This document shows positions 18,572 to 26,345 of a stretch of 64,000 nucleotides of DNA, piece by piece. The first letter of the stretch is position 1; each line of letters opens with the position of its first letter. The notes under the pieces were generated by a model. It was given only the letters and a program-made list of their open reading frames with translations, had not been told where the DNA came from and made no database searches. The stretch comes from DATAWK01 sp036267255 (lineage in GTDB: Bacteria; Acidobacteriota; Terriglobia; Terriglobales; Acidobacteriaceae): the NCBI GenBank assembly GCA_036267255.1, contig DATAWK010000038.1, positions 50,515 to 114,514 of the forward strand, given 5' to 3'. A program made the translations under genes and the position numbers.

Positions 18572-18800
18572 GGGGGAACCCAGACAGATACCCGCGTTTA
18601 CAGGCGCAAGAAAGGTGACAGATACCCTTCGAATCAAAGGCAGTACGGTCGATATGTTGGATGGGCGCGACAGAAGATGGAGACGCGGGAACCGCATCCT
18701 GCACAGCGGCAGAATGGGGAACAATCATAACGACTCCATAGCTGTCTATCGCCGGATTCATCTGTATCAACCGAACCAATCCACCCCTAAGCCTCCGCAC

Positions 18801-18989
18801 CTAGGCGCCAAGGATCAGTGAGCCGATATGTGTGCAAACACCGTTCAGGTCACTGGCGATCGTTTTCATGCCGGCTGTTGCCGAAAGGGCCAATAGCGCC
18901 ACCAGAAAAGAGTATTCGATCAGGTCCTGGCCATTTTCGTCCTTCAACTTCTCCCACTTCACAGTCAGATGGATCAGTAAGGCTTTCAT
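18801..18989 (-). CDS. flp: Flp/Fap-type pilin, copy 2
   Basis: 62 residues. It carries the same prepilin motif, ENGQDLIEYSFLVALLALSATAG, with cleavage expected after the glycine of NGQD. The C-terminal part is shorter than copy 1 and contains one cysteine (NGVCTHIG). The start ATG 18989 has GGGGAAAG upstream. It has a separate promoter of the same design, but its enhancer-type site is degenerate, so the two pilins may be expressed at different levels. Confidence 0.92.
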   Translation of the reverse strand: MKALLIHLTVKWEKLKDENGQDLIEYSFLVALLALSATAGMKTIASDLNGVCTHIGSLILGA

Positions 18990-19051
18990 GGAATACTTTC
19001 CCCGTTTCTTAAATTGCTGCTCATCCCCGACGTGGCGGATGCGCTTCTTAG

Positions 19052-19067
19052 TGCAAATGAAGAGCCA
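19052..19067 (-). promoter_or_regulatory. Sigma54-type promoter of flp copy 2
   Basis: Reads TGGCTCTTCATTTGCA on the - strand, fitting TGG-N8-TTGCA. Predicted transcription start is near 19041, about 52 nt before the ATG. Confidence 0.75.
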
Positions 19068-19094
19068 CTCTCAATGTATTGCTTTTATCCATAG

Positions 19095-19107
19095 AATCAA
19101 TAAGTTA
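19095..19107 (+). promoter_or_regulatory. IHF binding consensus upstream of flp copy 2
   Basis: AATCAATAAGTTA, a full match to WATCARNNNNTTR, beginning 41 bp upstream of the -12 GC, identical in position to the site before flp copy 1. Confidence 0.7.
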
Positions 19108-19128
19108 CTGTGCCATCCGCGTTGCGTA

Positions 19129-19146
19129 GCGTGAAAAAGGCAAGCT
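19129..19146 (+). promoter_or_regulatory. Degenerate enhancer half-site upstream of flp copy 2
   Basis: GCGTGAA at 75 bp upstream of the -12 GC keeps most of the left half of the GTGTGAACG site; the right half is lost. It is called only because it falls at the same distance as the three good sites. Confidence 0.35.
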
Positions 19147-19218
19147 GCATAGGCAAATGTTTATCTACATGGGGAAGAGGGGGGTTCTTATCAGGAGATT
19201 GGTTTCAAAGCTGACCTA

Positions 19219-19677
19219 CTAAGGCTGGCCTGCGGCGGAAGCTTCAACACTGCTCACATTTAGCGGATCGGCAGAGGAAAATTCCAGTCTGTCTCCCCGT
19301 CGAATCCCTGTTCTGTGGATCGTGCCCGGAGCAAGCTCCAGTACGGAATGCGCGGAAAGACACGCCGACAGCCGCCATGGAGGCACGTCGCTTCGTACCT
19401 TCTTCACTTTTTTATTGCGGTCCAGATAGATGAGATCGATCGCGAACCGCATGCCGAAGGTATGTACAGATTCGCAGGGAACGATCCACAAGCCTTCTCC
19501 AGTCGCGAGGTGATTGCGTCCCAGCAGGCCTTTTCTACGTGCGGCTCCGTGCCGGGCGATTTCCACGTAATGGGCGATTACAGCCGGACGGGTAAGATTC
19601 GAGATCTTCAGCGGAGCGTCCGGCTTCCTCGGGTTATGCCCGGCCAGACGATCAAGTATCCGGCGCGCAGGATTCAT
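19219..19677 (-). CDS. DUF192 domain protein, Tad-locus copy 1
   Basis: 152 residues. DUF192 covers about residues 35-135: ARHGAARRKGLLGRNHLATGEGLWIVPCESVHTFGMRFAIDLIYLDRNKKV followed by the RLSACLSAHSVLELAPGTI segment. The family is widespread and of unknown function; here a copy lies on each side of the Tad gene block. No signal peptide is seen. It is downstream of the BIG2 lipoprotein and upstream of flp copy 2 on the same strand. Confidence 0.85.
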   Translation of the reverse strand: MNPARRILDRLAGHNPRKPDAPLKISNLTRPAVIAHYVEIARHGAARRKGLLGRNHLATGEGLWIVPCESVHTFGMRFAIDLIYLDRNKKVKKVRSDVPPWRLSACLSAHSVLELAPGTIHRTGIRRGDRLEFSSADPLNVSSVEASAAGQP

Positions 19678-19701
19678 GGTGTTAATGTCGACTGTTTCAC
19701 C

Positions 19702-20754
19702 TTAATTGAAGATTGCACCCACCGTATCGTTGGTCGTTAATATGACCGTGCAACTGTTGGGCCCGGCTGCAGATATAGGCGCGGTTGCCGTGCAGTTAGA
19801 GGACCATCCACCGAAGGCGACACCCGGTTCGGCAGGCGCAGTCAAGGTGACGATGGTGCCGACTGGGTAAGTCGCCGAACAGACTGAGCCGGACGTGGAA
19901 CCTGGACCGCAAGAGAGCACACTTGGCGTGCCTGTGGCAGAGGGGGCCGTGACCAGCCAGCCAGTGGTATTCAAGCCTTCGTTATAGACAGTCAAGGTCG
20001 CCAGAAGTGCGGCCGCCTGCGAACCCGGATAGCATGATCCCGGAGTTGTCGGAGGGTTGGGGAGAACCAGCGGACAGCTGAACGTTGCCTGGGCGGTCTG
20101 TATCGACCCATCGCTGCCCTTTGATTCTGCAATGATGTTGGCGCTTCCATTCCCATAGGCAGTGACGATTCCAGCGGTGGCTCCTGCATTCCCAGCGGTG
20201 TTAGTGTTGACCGGGAAGACGCTTGGTGCAGAAGAAATCCAGATCAGCGAGGGTGAGTTTGTCAGGTCCCTGACGATCGGTGCGGTCGAAAACGTTCCGA
20301 TCGCCAGGAATTGCCCGGTATCCTGCAAATTGCCAACGGTAATAGAGCTCGGAATAATGGTGATCGAAAGCAAATTCGCCTGGCCCGAACCTCCACCTGA
20401 TCCTGTAACGATGAGGGTTGCGCTGGCGTTAACGGGACCGTTGAACGCCGTTGCGTTGGCTGTAATGGTTGTCGTGCCCGCAGTCACAGCTTTTGCGACC
20501 CCGGAAGTACTGATGGTTGCTACGGCGGGAATGCTGGAGGTCCAGGTCACCGTGCTGGTTAAATTCTGCGTCTTAGGGTGATTCGCATTGCCGTACGTTC
20601 CAACTGCGGTAAATTGCGCAGTCTGACCTATCGTCACAGACTGAGTTGTCGGCGCAACCTGGATGGAATTCAACCCCGAGGGGTTGCCGCATCCGGCAAG
20701 GAACAGAACAAGGCAGCTGAACGAGAATGCCCTCAAACCGCGATGATCGAACAT
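19702..20754 (-). CDS. BIG2-domain lipoprotein of the Tad locus
   Basis: 350 residues from ATG 20754, which has a near-perfect AGGAGG seven bases upstream; the longer open frame to 20904 lacks a ribosome-binding site. It starts with a lipoprotein signal (FSFSCLVLFLAGCGN, lipidated cysteine in LAGC). Two to three BIG2/immunoglobulin-like repeats follow (SIQVAPTTQSVTIGQTAQFTA, VTWTSSIPAVATISTSGVA), then a glycine-rich C-terminal part with cysteines. It is likely a surface or outer-membrane accessory of the pilus secretin encoded just upstream. Confidence 0.8.
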   Translation of the reverse strand: MFDHRGLRAFSFSCLVLFLAGCGNPSGLNSIQVAPTTQSVTIGQTAQFTAVGTYGNANHPKTQNLTSTVTWTSSIPAVATISTSGVAKAVTAGTTTITANATAFNGPVNASATLIVTGSGGGSGQANLLSITIIPSSITVGNLQDTGQFLAIGTFSTAPIVRDLTNSPSLIWISSAPSVFPVNTNTAGNAGATAGIVTAYGNGSANIIAESKGSDGSIQTAQATFSCPLVLPNPPTTPGSCYPGSQAAALLATLTVYNEGLNTTGWLVTAPSATGTPSVLSCGPGSTSGSVCSATYPVGTIVTLTAPAEPGVAFGGWSSNCTATAPISAAGPNSCTVILTTNDTVGAIFN

Positions 20755-20854
20755 GGAATGCCTCCTGGCATTTTTTAAATATCTGGCCCGGGTCGTGCCC
20801 GCAGCATCGTGAATGCGAAAATCATCTGCAATATTCAAGCAGTCCTCAAAATCT

Positions 20855-22387
20855 CTATTGAGAGCTGGTGCTGGCTGAGGTTCCACCCATCGAAGAACTA
20901 TCAATCACCAGGGGCTTCTCTGGCTGCATACTCTTGATCAAGTCCTCCACGGGCATGGTCGCTGGCGCAGGCATAGCGGAATTTGCGGCAGCCTTATCCC
21001 CGCTCGGGTTCATCATCGGTATGTTGGAGTTCGGCGGCAGGAACTTCGAGGGATAATGCAGCGCAGGCAAGGGCTGACCGGCCGGTATGGCTGGTACGAT
21101 CTCCGGGGTCACAATCACAATCAGTTCCGTGTTGGTCCGAGTTTTCTGGATCGACTGGAAAAACTTGCCCAGGATCGGAATATCCCCGATGAAAGGGATC
21201 TTCTGGAAGGTTTCGGTGTCGCGATTGTCGAGCAACCCGCCAATGGCAAAGCTCTGTCCCTCACGCAGTTCAACTTCGGTCTTTACCTTGCGAACGTCGA
21301 TGGCTGGGATCAGGAATCCGGAAACTTCTACGGCATTTGTAAAGTCCAGAGAGCTGACCTCAGGAGCGACCTGCAGACGTATGGTTCCGCGCGGGGTGAT
21401 CGTGGGTATAAAGTTCAACCGTATGCCGTATTCCTTGAATTCGATGGTGACAGCTCCTGCGGCAGTTCCGCTAACTCCCTGTACCACTGGATACGGATAT
21501 TCTCCACCGGCAAGAAAGCTGGCTTCTTTGCCGTCTTCCGCGAGCACATTGGGCTCAGCCAGCACTTCCACCAGACCCTTGGATTCCATGGCTTCGATGG
21601 TGGCGCCCAGGTTTAGATCTGGGCGGAAAAAGAACAGGTTCAGCGCATTCGATACCGTTGCGACAGCGGAGCTTGTCCCGCTTGGAAGGGCTACCGAGGG
21701 CGGCGAAAACTGCCCCGTCGACACAGTGCCGATTGTGTTGGCCGCGCCTGTGCTGAAGATATTCAGACCGAGCTCTTTCTCCGCACTACGGTCGACACTG
21801 GCAAAGCGTACCTTCAAAAGAATCTGCGGGGCTTCTGGTGGAACAGCGACGTACAGCAGGTTGACGACCTTGCCTGCTGTGGACGCGATTTTGACCGCGC
21901 GATCGGAGCTGGTGAGATCCTTCACCGTGCCACGGAGAAAAATAAGATTGTTGTCGGTGCTGACATGGATATTTTGTCCGGGAAGTTCCATCCTGAGTTC
22001 CCGACGAAGCGCGATCAAGCTGTCGTCTTCCACAAAACGGCTGGGGTGAACCGTAAGGTTAAAGAATTGCCGGCTGCCGCCTTGCTCCCAAACGATCATG
22101 GTTGTGTTGCCCGGAGCCTTGCCATTGACCAACACTTCCGATGGCGTGACCGCGGTAGCTTCGGCCAGATCACCCAGGCCCACTGCGATCCGCACTATGG
22201 GCCGGGCAAAATCGACCAGTTCCGATTTGCCTACAGTGACAGCCAGATCGTTCATGGAGTCCTGACTGGAGGCCGCAGCCGGAGAAGAGGCGGGGCTTTG
22301 AGCCTGGGCCTGAAGAACGGGCTCCGTGCAGATTGCAAAAGACAAGACACACAAACAAGCGATAGAAATCCGGCTTCGCGCTTTCAC
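20855..22387 (-). CDS. cpaC: Tad pilus outer-membrane secretin CpaC/RcpA
   Basis: 510 residues with a signal peptide (cleavage probably after VLQAQAQ). Domain order: pilus-assembly N-terminal domain (VTVGKSELVDFARPIVRIAVG, about 50-120), BON-like domain (about 125-190), and the secretin core (about 200-440) with EVLAEPNVLAEDGKEASFLAGGEYPYP and QKIPFIGDIPILGKFFQ near its end. A Pro/Ala/Ser-rich tail of ~70 residues follows. The GTG start overlaps the end of cpaB by four bases. Confidence 0.93.
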   Translation of the reverse strand: MKARSRISIACLCVLSFAICTEPVLQAQAQSPASSPAAASSQDSMNDLAVTVGKSELVDFARPIVRIAVGLGDLAEATAVTPSEVLVNGKAPGNTTMIVWEQGGSRQFFNLTVHPSRFVEDDSLIALRRELRMELPGQNIHVSTDNNLIFLRGTVKDLTSSDRAVKIASTAGKVVNLLYVAVPPEAPQILLKVRFASVDRSAEKELGLNIFSTGAANTIGTVSTGQFSPPSVALPSGTSSAVATVSNALNLFFFRPDLNLGATIEAMESKGLVEVLAEPNVLAEDGKEASFLAGGEYPYPVVQGVSGTAAGAVTIEFKEYGIRLNFIPTITPRGTIRLQVAPEVSSLDFTNAVEVSGFLIPAIDVRKVKTEVELREGQSFAIGGLLDNRDTETFQKIPFIGDIPILGKFFQSIQKTRTNTELIVIVTPEIVPAIPAGQPLPALHYPSKFLPPNSNIPMMNPSGDKAAANSAMPAPATMPVEDLIKSMQPEKPLVIDSSSMGGTSASTSSQ

Positions 22388-23238
22388 TGTTTATCCTCGC
22401 CAGAGGCAAATTTTGCTTCGCTTCGCTTCGATCCGTTGAGAACTTCGATCATGTAAATTCGAGGGGCTGACGGTCTTGAAACCCTGCGAGCTGGCATCCC
22501 CGGCTTAGCCGGTGCGGGAGGTTCGTCCGTACCCATGAACAGTTGGGCCGTGTCGTTGACTGGTGGATGGGAAAGTTGCGTGTCCAGTGGATTGCGCAAC
22601 ACCAGCTGAATTTGTGTCTGATTGCTGGCCAGACTCAGCAGTTGTGCCTGGTCCGGGGTCACTAGCAGGTTGACGACCTGAACCTGTTGCGGCTTTCCTT
22701 CCGAGTCTTTCTGAATGTCCGTACCTGCCGACAAGACGGCGATGTTCTGGAGAAGTGTCTTCACCTTCGGCCCACCCGCCGAATTCGCGGCTCCGGGAGG
22801 GTTGCCGGAAACCAGTACATCAACGCGCATTCCCGGAGTTACAAATCCTGCCACGCCCACGACGTCGTTGACCTTGACCGCGCAGGCTCGCATGCCCTTC
22901 GGGATGGTTGCGGCGAGGCCACCGCCAGAGCCAATCGGCGCCAGACGGCTATTCAGAATCGGCTCCCCCAGATAAAGATTGGAGATCACACCGCGGCCAA
23001 TGGCTTCCTTACGGTCCAGAATGGCACCCTGAGGTATGTTTCCTGCGATTTGGATGGTCGTCAGGTCGCTGTCCTTAAGGACGCTTCCGAGTTTGATGTC
23101 CGAGGCGGCTGCGATCACGCTCGTGGTGTGCTGCTGGGTTACCGTTAAGCGGTTGCCGACTAAACGGTAGACGATGTAGCTGCATCCAGCGGCGACGATG
23201 AAGGCACTCAAGAGGATAATTAGTAATCTTCGGTTCAT
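22384..23238 (-). CDS. cpaB: Tad pilus assembly protein CpaB/RcpC
   Basis: 284 residues. An N-terminal membrane anchor (LLIILLSAFIVAAGCSYIVY) is followed by an SAF domain (VIAAASDIKLGSVLKDSDLTT, IGRGVISNLYLGEPIL) and the RcpC/CpaB domain (MRACAVKVNDVVGVAGFVTPGMRVDVLVSG). It is a periplasmic part of the Tad machine that works with the secretin. The gene is first in the cpaB-cpaC-lipoprotein-DUF192 unit and is preceded by the sigma54/IHF/enhancer arrangement. Confidence 0.93.
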   Translation of the reverse strand: MNRRLLIILLSAFIVAAGCSYIVYRLVGNRLTVTQQHTTSVIAAASDIKLGSVLKDSDLTTIQIAGNIPQGAILDRKEAIGRGVISNLYLGEPILNSRLAPIGSGGGLAATIPKGMRACAVKVNDVVGVAGFVTPGMRVDVLVSGNPPGAANSAGGPKVKTLLQNIAVLSAGTDIQKDSEGKPQQVQVVNLLVTPDQAQLLSLASNQTQIQLVLRNPLDTQLSHPPVNDTAQLFMGTDEPPAPAKPGMPARRVSRPSAPRIYMIEVLNGSKRSEAKFASGEDKQ

Positions 23239-23292
23239 TCAAGGACCCATAGGAGCCGGCTTGGCAGCCAGTTCCACTCTCCACACCCATGT

Positions 23293-23308
23293 GGCAATTG
23301 GTATGCCA
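23293..23308 (-). promoter_or_regulatory. Sigma54-type promoter of cpaB
   Basis: Reads TGGCATACCAATTGCC on the - strand (TGG-N8-TTGC). Predicted transcription start is near 23282, about 44 nt before cpaB. Confidence 0.75.
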
Positions 23309-23335
23309 AAGAAACGGAGGTTCACTTTGACACGG

Positions 23336-23348
23336 AATCAGGGGTTTA
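23336..23348 (+). promoter_or_regulatory. IHF binding consensus upstream of cpaB
   Basis: AATCAGGGGTTTA matches WATCARNNNNTTR completely and begins 41 bp upstream of the -12 GC, as at both flp genes, although the variable bases differ. Confidence 0.7.
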
Positions 23349-23368
23349 GCGAACGCTCTGGACTGCAA

Positions 23369-23386
23369 GTGTGAACGCGTGTATAC
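23369..23386 (+). promoter_or_regulatory. Putative enhancer site between cpaB and the TonB-like gene
   Basis: GTGTGAACGCGTGTATAC, with dyad symmetry around ACGCGT. Its edge is 74 bp from the -12 GC of the cpaB promoter and 96 bp from that of the rightward promoter, a difference close to two helical turns. Confidence 0.7.
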
Positions 23387-23468
23387 CACCTGCCTTGCCG
23401 CTGTAGCCCAGTAGTCACGCTCCAGGCGGCAGGCCTCCTATTTAGCAGCGACTTACAACCACATTGGT

Positions 23469-23484
23469 TGGCCTGGGAATTGCT
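23469..23484 (+). promoter_or_regulatory. Sigma54-type promoter of the TonB-like gene
   Basis: Reads TGGCCTGGGAATTGCT on the + strand, fitting TGG-N8-TTGCW. It would give a leader of about 130 nt before the ATG at 23628. No IHF consensus was found at the equivalent position on this side. Confidence 0.6.
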
Positions 23485-23627
23485 ATCTTAAATACGACAA
23501 GTCTCTATCCAAGAACGCCGGCAACGCCACTTTCCGCCTTTTTTCGTTCCACCCGGCACAGTACGACAGGCCGCCTCAACGGTAAAGAACTGTCTGGCAA
23601 TGCTGAGGAGTGGGAGTTTACCCGGTC

Positions 23628-25088
23628 ATGCGGTCTTCGCAAACCATCATCACGCTGTTTGCAAAACCAAAGCCATCGCGCAGGGGTCCTTCTGCATTCA
23701 TGATCTCGACCCTGGTGCACGGCGTTCTACTGATTCTGGTGTTTCTAGGCTTAAGCCACATTCCCCAGGTGGACAGCAGAACGGTCAACAAAAGGTATAC
23801 AGTTCGGCTGCTGAATCTGCAAAGCCCGCCTCCACCGATACAATGGCATGCTCCCAATGGTCACGTGCATCCTGTCCAGCAGGCCGACATGCGTACCGCT
23901 TCATCCAGCGGCAGACCTGGACCCATGGCCGCTCCCAGCATGCAGCGCAACTCCGCGTCACTAGGGCCGACCACCCAGACGCTGGTGCAGCCGGATATTC
24001 CACCCGATCCTCTGGTCAAACTGAATATTCCACTTCCCATGGTTGTGATGTGGAACCAGGCGCCTACTCCAGTCAAGACAATCGCACCGCAGCCCCCGTT
24101 GAAAACTGCTGCCGCAATCAATGTGCAGCCTTCCCTTGAGTTGCCGAACCAGGAGGCAACTCTGGCGGATGTCAGAGTTTCCAGCACAGCATTCACCACG
24201 CAAGTTCCCATGCCTGTTCCAAGCACGACGATGCCCCTCAGCGTGCCGGGACCTGAGCAGGCAAAACAGATTCCACAGACTGCATCGAAGAGCGCTGCGG
24301 CGTTGGCCTCGGCCAAGGTAATCTCCGTCTCCGATATACAAATGCAGCAGGGAACGATCGCCGTGCCTGCCATTAACCAGATTGCACAATCATCTTTTAT
24401 CGGATCGCTCACGCCGGGGCAAATCGAGGGCCAGTCTCCGAACGGAGGCGGCAAGACAAACAACAAGCAGAATGGGGCGGGTACAGGCCAGGGAACAGGC
24501 GACCAGGGAGACAAGACAATTGCGGCTGCCGGTGGTGGTCCGGTTGCTGTGATTGGAGGCTGGACTGCCGCATCGTCGGACGGTGCCGACGCCAATCCTG
24601 GCCCGGACGCCGAGCCTTCGGTCGAACACATCAAGGTGCCCATGGACGGCCAATTTGGCGTGGTCGTGGTGGGAGGCTCGCTGGCTGATGAGTATCCCGA
24701 GACGGTTGGCATGTGGAATGGCAGATTGGCATACACGGTATACCTGCAGGTCGGCGCGGGAAAAAGCTGGATTCTGCAATATTCTCTGCCGCGTGCTGCT
24801 GAGGCAAGTGCTTCCGGCCAGGTCGTGCAACCGAAAGCCCCGTGGCCCTATGACATTCTGCGGCCCAGCATTGATCCGGACGCGAATACCGATGCCATCC
24901 TGGTGCATGGCTTTGTCAGCGCAGCCGGACGCTTTGAGAAATTAGCCATCGCTTTCCCGCCGAAGCTCGCGGAAGCGGCGTTCCTGTTGCGTTCGCTCCA
25001 ACAATGGCAATTCCGGCCCGCAATGCAGAATGGAAAGGCCGCAGCGGTCGAGGTGTTGCTGATTATTCCTGTCGTCGACGCAGATTAA
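23628..25088 (+). CDS. TonB-like membrane-anchored protein within the Tad locus
   Basis: 486 residues from ATG 23628 (GGGAG upstream; a GTG at 23610 is an alternative). A short cytoplasmic N-terminus and one membrane segment (MISTLVHGVLLILVFLGLS, about 26-44) precede a long Pro/Gln/Ala-rich periplasmic stretch. A glycine-rich linker (about 270-310) leads to a C-terminal domain ending WQFRPAMQNGKAAAVEVLLIIPV, as in TonB C-terminal folds. It is the only + strand gene inside the Tad block. It might link inner membrane and secretin; no ExbB/ExbD partner is in the window. Confidence 0.65.
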   Translation: MRSSQTIITLFAKPKPSRRGPSAFMISTLVHGVLLILVFLGLSHIPQVDSRTVNKRYTVRLLNLQSPPPPIQWHAPNGHVHPVQQADMRTASSSGRPGPMAAPSMQRNSASLGPTTQTLVQPDIPPDPLVKLNIPLPMVVMWNQAPTPVKTIAPQPPLKTAAAINVQPSLELPNQEATLADVRVSSTAFTTQVPMPVPSTTMPLSVPGPEQAKQIPQTASKSAAALASAKVISVSDIQMQQGTIAVPAINQIAQSSFIGSLTPGQIEGQSPNGGGKTNNKQNGAGTGQGTGDQGDKTIAAAGGGPVAVIGGWTAASSDGADANPGPDAEPSVEHIKVPMDGQFGVVVVGGSLADEYPETVGMWNGRLAYTVYLQVGAGKSWILQYSLPRAAEASASGQVVQPKAPWPYDILRPSIDPDANTDAILVHGFVSAAGRFEKLAIAFPPKLAEAAFLLRSLQQWQFRPAMQNGKAAAVEVLLIIPVVDAD

Positions 25089-25290
25089 ACCAGTTTTCCT
25101 GCAGGTGTATACCAGCGGAAGGAAGCGTACGCATCCGTTCCTTACAGCGGAGGCACGGTGCGGTTGCCGGTTGTCTATAACAACAGGAAAACCGGTCTGA
25201 GCGTCACCTTCATCTCCTCCTCGTCCAGGAAAAAGAGACATAGCGCTTCAAGCTTCAAATTGGATCTGTCGGAATTGCGTTACTCCAGCC

Positions 25291-25824
25291 TTATTGCGAA
25301 ATCACCATGGCAGAAGTGCTGGTCAGCGTGAGTGTTCTTTTGGATATGAATGGAAGGGACAACGGGAAGGGGTACGTTACCGTCACTTTGACCATATTTC
25401 CCGGGTTGTTGCAGGTAGCCGATGGGCTGCAGGTTCCTCCTGCAGGGTAGACCGACCATGCCACACTGACGTCCGACGCAGTGAGCTTGATGCCCGGAAA
25501 GCTGAGGCTGCTGACATACTTCTGAATGTCGGATTGCGCGGCAGGACATGCGGCGGCTGGGCTGGAAGGACAGTCGGAGCCGGAGGACGAACCTCGAACG
25601 ATCGCGTAGCGGGTCCCTTCCCGCGCGGCTTCGGAAACAAAGTGATAGCTATAAAGTGCCAGGCACATTTCGAAGATGCCGAAGATCAAGGACAGCAACA
25701 CAGCGAGAGACAAAGCGGTTTCCACTAGCGTGGACCCCTGTTCTCGGGCTGCTCGACGTTGAGCTTGCGCCAGCCTTGCCGCCGGATACGAATTCCGCCG
25801 GAATGGCATCCGGAAGGCCATCAT
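25291..25824 (-). CDS. TadE-like pseudopilin 1
   Basis: 177 residues from ATG 25824, which has GAGGGTGG upstream and overlaps the preceding gene by four bases. The prepilin-like motif is EQGSTLVETALSLAVLLSLIFG, with cleavage expected after the glycine, then one hydrophobic helix and the FEMCLALYSYHFVSEAAREGTRYA segment typical of TadE. The C-terminal part has four cysteines in two close pairs (DCPSSPAAAC; TCSPSATC). Minor pseudopilins of this type act in Tad pilus assembly. Confidence 0.85.
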   Translation of the reverse strand: MMAFRMPFRRNSYPAARLAQAQRRAAREQGSTLVETALSLAVLLSLIFGIFEMCLALYSYHFVSEAAREGTRYAIVRGSSSGSDCPSSPAAACPAAQSDIQKYVSSLSFPGIKLTASDVSVAWSVYPAGGTCSPSATCNNPGNMVKVTVTYPFPLSLPFISKRTLTLTSTSAMVISQ

Positions 25825-26342
25825 TGTTCCACCCTCATGATGGCTTGCCCATGCAGGGTGAACGTTGTGGGCAGCCCCGGAAAGTGGATCAGAGGGTCCA
25901 CCGTGGCGGTGGTCGTCACCTTGACATATTCGAGGCTGTGCGCAGGTGGAGTAGAGCAACTCGAGAGAACGGTACTGCAGGAAACCTGTGTCGACGGTGC
26001 GGTGGAACAGGCACAGAAATTCGTCGCTGTCGCGGCCAGCCCGGTAACATTCGGTCCGTCATCCGTCGCCGCCGTTTGCATTCCCGTAGTGTCCGATGCC
26101 GTGGTGTGATTCTGCGCACCATACGCCACTCCGGCGCGTGCGGCGTTGGAAACCTCGATACTGGCATACGCCAGTCGCGCAAACTCAGCAGCTCCAACCA
26201 GTAGCAGAATGAAAATAGGCAGTACGAGAGCAAGCTCCACGAAGGCCTGCCCGAGATTGTCCCGCATGATTCTGTGGCGTACCAACATGAAAAGCCCCCT
26301 TGTCCGGCCATTCTGAGAATCTACTTCGGGTGTGTTTTTCAT
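25821..26342 (-). CDS. TadE-like pseudopilin 2
   Basis: 173 residues. NLGQAFVELALVLPIFILLLVGAAEFARLAY is the TadE pattern: a G/x4-E cleavage site, a hydrophobic helix, then conserved acidic and Arg residues. The C-terminal domain is rich in Thr and cysteine (FCACSTAPSTQVSCSTVLSSC). It lies three bases downstream of the TadG-like gene and overlaps the next TadE gene by ATGA, so all three are translated from one message. Confidence 0.87.
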   Translation of the reverse strand: MKNTPEVDSQNGRTRGLFMLVRHRIMRDNLGQAFVELALVLPIFILLLVGAAEFARLAYASIEVSNAARAGVAYGAQNHTTASDTTGMQTAATDDGPNVTGLAATATNFCACSTAPSTQVSCSTVLSSCSTPPAHSLEYVKVTTTATVDPLIHFPGLPTTFTLHGQAIMRVEQ

Positions 26343-26345
26343 CGT

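Larger units (their letters stand above)
18410..18800. other. flp1-flp2 intergenic region (regulatory, no gene supported)
   Basis: Open frames on both strands here (for example 18431-18724 and 18522-18800 on the - strand) have no recognisable protein features. What the stretch does hold is the flp1 control region: sigma54-type promoter (18477-18492), IHF consensus (18520-18532) and enhancer-type site (18554-18571). Nothing convincing was seen from 18575 to 18800. Confidence 0.6.
23239..23627. promoter_or_regulatory. Divergent regulatory region between cpaB and the TonB-like gene
   Basis: No gene is supported in these 389 bases. The region contains a leftward sigma54-type promoter (23293-23308), an IHF consensus (23336-23348), one enhancer-type site (23369-23386) and a rightward sigma54-type promoter (23469-23484). 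The single enhancer site lies 74 bp from the leftward -12 element and 96 bp from the rightward one. Confidence 0.65.

Noticed and set aside
18431..18821. Open frames of 91-97 codons between the two flp genes
   Set aside because: They overlap the promoter, IHF and enhancer motifs of flp1 and show no protein features.
23861..24736. 291-codon frame antisense to the TonB-like gene
   Set aside because: Gly/Ala/Cys-rich reverse translation of a Pro/Gln-rich linker; no start signals.
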